Positions 61,668 to 64,000 of a stretch of 64,000 nucleotides of DNA are shown one piece after another. The stretch comes from Promicromonospora panici (GTDB lineage: Bacteria > Actinomycetota > Actinomycetes > Actinomycetales > Cellulomonadaceae). The translations under genes were made by a program, and so were the position numbers. The stretch covers positions 1 to 64,000 of the forward strand of contig NZ_UWYY01000024.1 in the NCBI RefSeq assembly GCF_900608595.1, given 5' to 3'. Below the pieces are notes generated by a model. That model saw only the letters and a program-made list of their open reading frames with translations, made no database searches and was not told where the DNA came from. Within the stretch, counting starts at the first letter, position 1. Each line of letters starts with the position of its first letter.

Positions 61668-63326
61668 TCACTCCGACTTGGTGACCTGGTACAGGATCGG
61701 GTCGCTGTCCCAGCCGAACACCACGTTCTCGACGGCCTCGGACCAGCCGCCCGTCGCGTTGTTGTACCACAGGGGGATGCCAGGCATGTCCTGGAACAGG
61801 ATCGTCTGGGCCTCCTTGTACAGCTCGATCGCCGCGTCGGGGTCGGACTCGCCGGCGGCCTCGTCCAGCTTGGCGTCGAACTCCTCGCTCGAGTAGCCCA
61901 TGTCGTTCGAGCCGGCACCCGTGCCGTAGATCGGCCCGAGGAAGTTACCCATGGCCGGGTAGTCGGCCTGCCAGCCGCCACGGAACAGGCTCTGGATCTC
62001 CTCGTTGTCACGCGCGTCGAGGAACTCGTCGAACGTGGGGTACGCGTCGAACTCGCACTGGACGCCGAGCGTGTCGCGCAGACCGTTGCAGGTCGGGTCG
62101 ATCCACGACTGGTGGTCGCTGTCCGCGTTGGACGCGATGAGGATCGGCTGATCGCCGAACGGCTCGATCCCCTCGGCCTCGTCCCAGAGCCGCTTGGCCT
62201 CTTCGGGGTTGTACTCGAGCACCTCGTTGCCCTCGACGTCCTCGCTCCAGCCGTTGATGACCGGGGAGGTGAAGTCGGTGGCCGGGGTGCGCGAGCCGGA
62301 GAACACCGTCTCGGTGATCTGCTCGCGGTTGATCGCCATCGAGATGGCCTGACGGCGCAGGACACCGGCTTCGCCCTGGAACGCCTCGACGTACTCAGGA
62401 ACGTTGATCACCTGGATCACCGCGGCGGGCTGGTTGACGGCACGGTCGCCCAGCTCGTCCTCGAACGTGCCGAACGCGGACGCCGGGACGTTGGTCACGA
62501 TGTCCAGGTTGCCGTCGAGCAGGTCGTTGTAGGCCGAGTCCTCGTCGGTGTACGCCACCAGGTCGATGCCGCCGTTCTGCGGCGTACGCTCGCCGGGGTA
62601 CGACTCGTTCGGGCGCAGCTGGATGACCGAGTTGTGCTCCCAGCTCTCCATGACGTACGGGCCGTTGCCGATCGGGTCCTCGCCGAACGCCTCGGGGTCC
62701 TCGAAGAAGGACTCGGGCAGCGGGAAGAAGGCCGAGTAGCCCAAGCGGATCGGGAAGTCGGACTCGGGCTGCGTGAGTGTCACCGTGAACTCGGTCTCAC
62801 TCACGACCTCGAGGCCGGTCATCTCCTCGGCAGCCGGGTCCTCGCCGGTCGGCTCGCCCGCGTCGTCGACGGGGATCTGGACGTCCGCGAAGCCCTCGAT
62901 GGGCTCGAAGAAGTAGCTCAGGTTCTGCGCGTTCGGGCCGTAGGCACCGTAGTTCCAGGCATCCACGAAGCTCTGCGCCGTCACTGGCGTGCCGTCCGTG
63001 AACTCCCAGCCGTCCTGGAGCGTGATCGTCCAGTTCTGGTTGTCCTCCGACTCGATCGACTCGGCGACCTCGTTGTGCACAACACCCTCGGCGTCGTAGT
63101 AGACCAGACCGGAGAACATGTTGGTCACGACCTTGGCGCCGAAGACCTCGTTCGTCATGGTCGGGATGATCGGGTTCTGCGGCTCGCCGTTACCGACCGA
63201 GACGATGCCGGTCGACTCGCCCTCAGCGGGGGGTTCTTCGCCGCCGCCGCCGCCACAAGCGGTCAGCACGAGCGACGTGGCCAACGCGAATGCGCCGAGC
63301 CCTACAAGTCGCTTTCGAGGTATCAC
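61668..63326 (-). CDS. Oligopeptide ABC transporter substrate-binding lipoprotein
   Basis: The 552-residue lipoprotein begins with GTG 63326, preceded by AGGAGG. It has a lipobox 'LVLTAC' (Cys near residue 24), a Gly/Glu-rich linker and an SBP_bac_5 fold ('FGAKVVTNMFSGLVYYDAEG', 'LRRQAISMAINREQITETVF', 'FRGGWQADYPAMGNFLGPIY'). The acidic overall composition fits an exported actinobacterial protein. It captures oligopeptides for the permeases encoded downstream. The upstream 248 bases hold five GTTAC-like repeats. Confidence 0.94.
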   Translation of the reverse strand: MIPRKRLVGLGAFALATSLVLTACGGGGGEEPPAEGESTGIVSVGNGEPQNPIIPTMTNEVFGAKVVTNMFSGLVYYDAEGVVHNEVAESIESEDNQNWTITLQDGWEFTDGTPVTAQSFVDAWNYGAYGPNAQNLSYFFEPIEGFADVQIPVDDAGEPTGEDPAAEEMTGLEVVSETEFTVTLTQPESDFPIRLGYSAFFPLPESFFEDPEAFGEDPIGNGPYVMESWEHNSVIQLRPNESYPGERTPQNGGIDLVAYTDEDSAYNDLLDGNLDIVTNVPASAFGTFEDELGDRAVNQPAAVIQVINVPEYVEAFQGEAGVLRRQAISMAINREQITETVFSGSRTPATDFTSPVINGWSEDVEGNEVLEYNPEEAKRLWDEAEGIEPFGDQPILIASNADSDHQSWIDPTCNGLRDTLGVQCEFDAYPTFDEFLDARDNEEIQSLFRGGWQADYPAMGNFLGPIYGTGAGSNDMGYSSEEFDAKLDEAAGESDPDAAIELYKEAQTILFQDMPGIPLWYNNATGGWSEAVENVVFGWDSDPILYQVTKSE

Positions 63327-63420
63327 GTGTCCTCCTGGGTAGCAGTTCACTCCGGTCCGGCGGTCGCCGTCCGGAGCGATGCGGGCGCTTCTTTGCGCCC
63401 CCGTGGTATCACGACCTAAC

Positions 63421-63542
63421 GTAACCGCTCGATACAGATGGTGATGACCGCCTCACGGTAAACGCCACCGAGTTGTGACCATCTCGGTACGCAGGGGTAA
63501 CACTCGGTAACAGTTCTGACCAGGTGGTTCTCACAGCCGTAA
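63421..63542 (-). promoter_or_regulatory. Upstream region of the peptide transporter with GTTAC repeats
   Basis: Plus-strand GTAAC occurs at 63421, 63497, 63507 and 63539, with GTAAA at 63458, that is, GTTAC/TTTAC on the strand of the transporter. They are unevenly spaced and may be operator half-sites. TACGTT (minus strand, 63418-63423) could serve as a -10 box. No regulator gene is adjacent. Confidence 0.4.
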
Positions 63543-63574
63543 CACGGGTGCGGAGAGGGCTTTCACCAGGAAAT

Positions 63575-64000
63575 TCACCCGTTGCTCCGGTCTACTACCC
63601 GCCCGTCGTGCAGCTCCACCACCCGGTCCGCGCGCGCCATCAGCTCCGGATCGTGCGTCGAGACGACGGCGGCCACACCGCGCGCGTGCGTGACGTCGCG
63701 TAGCAGATCCATCACCACCGCCGCCGTGCCCGAGTCGAGCTGCCCGGTGGGCTCGTCGGCGAGCAGCACCTCGGGATCGGCCACGAGTGCCCGGGCGATA
63801 CCCACCCTCTGCTGCTGCCCGCCGGAGAGCTCGTACGGCCGCTGCCTCGCGTGCCCGGCCAGGCCGACGGCGTCGAGCGCGTCCGTCACGCGCCGCGAAC
63901 GCTCGGCCGGTGCCGTACGCCGCAGGCGCAGGGGCACCTCCACGTTCTCTGCAGCGGAGAGCACGGGCACCAGCCCGAACGACTGGAAGACGTAACCGAT
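63575..64000 (-). CDS. ABC transporter ATP-binding protein (LolD/MacB type), 5' part outside the window
   Basis: The last 141 residues of an ABC ATPase are present; the frame runs through the window edge. It begins within the Q-loop ('IGYVFQSFGLVPVLSAAENV') and has signature 'LSGGQQQRVGIARAL', Walker B 'VLLADEPTGQLD' and the switch 'VSTHDPEL'. This pattern belongs to the LolD/MacB/FtsE-like group that works with FtsX-type permeases. Walker A must lie beyond base 64000. The GTG at 63970 is internal. Confidence 0.88.
   Translation of the reverse strand: MGYVFQSFGLVPVLSAAENVEVPLRLRRTAPAERSRRVTDALDAVGLAGHARQRPYELSGGQQQRVGIARALVADPEVLLADEPTGQLDSGTAAVVMDLLRDVTHARGVAAVVSTHDPELMARADRVVELHDGRVVDRSNG

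Overview
The window is one continuous stretch of very G+C-rich DNA with the codon habits, mycothiol gene (mshB), conservon signalling operon and frequent ATGA/GTGA gene overlaps of an actinomycete. Gene content suggests a soil or plant-litter member of the Micrococcales, perhaps near Promicromonospora or Cellulosimicrobium. That placement is an inference; there is no rRNA gene here to settle it. I see no tRNA, rRNA, CRISPR array, transposase or prophage.

Left third (about 0.5-22 kb): after a lone acetyltransferase (509-1165), a run of minus-strand genes reads from 17457 down to 1253. In order of transcription these are a ribose-type (CUT2) sugar ABC importer, a Gfo/Idh/MocA sugar dehydrogenase, a 1868-residue secreted ThuA-glucose/sorbosone dehydrogenase (GSDH) fusion, a small membrane-anchored secreted protein, a cytoplasmic TIM-barrel sugar isomerase, a second secreted GSDH with PKD and carbohydrate-binding domains, and a Tat-exported TIM-barrel isomerase. 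A ROK regulator is transcribed divergently (17533-18714). Beyond it lies a 1013-residue secreted PA14-GSDH-CBM-DUF1080 protein (18812-21853). The importer and the DUF1080 protein have nearly identical promoter regions, so they look like one regulon. ThuA, DUF1080, Gfo/Idh/MocA and AP-endonuclease-2-like isomerase families are the known ingredients of 3-keto-glycoside metabolism. Here several of them have been moved outside the cell and fused to GSDH domains, and this is the best candidate in the window for an undescribed system.

Middle (22-42 kb): DNA ligase ligA, a flavin monooxygenase, a complete five-gene conservon (cvnA-E: sensor kinase-like ATPase, roadblock protein, DUF742 protein, small GTPase, cytochrome P450), a prolyl oligopeptidase, a methionine-synthase-like gene, mnmA and cysteine desulfurase (tRNA thiolation), a PhoX-type phosphatase, a MoeZ-like E1/rhodanese protein and the electron-transfer flavoprotein pair etfA/etfB.

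Right (42-64 kb): glycogen debranching glgX, an FAD-binding dehydrogenase, tyrA-pheA plus an upstream PheA-like relative of unknown function, a very long VanW-type cell-envelope protein, a small membrane protein, a LURP-one-like protein, mycothiol deacetylase mshB, ribosome GTPase typA, a complete oligopeptide ABC importer (fused ATPases, two permeases, lipoprotein) and the 3' part of another ABC ATPase cut by the window end.

Intergenic DNA is unusual. At five gene ends there are long hairpins whose arms are tandem copies of a 16-base unit (CGAGGTAGAACTGTGG-like). Both arms carry mostly matching locus-specific variants. A second hairpin family with different sequence occurs at 34.3, 40.8 and 46.9 kb. 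Several starts (509, 17457, 31021, 45083) sit 6-7 bases after a TANNNT box and lack a Shine-Dalgarno sequence, which points to leaderless transcripts.
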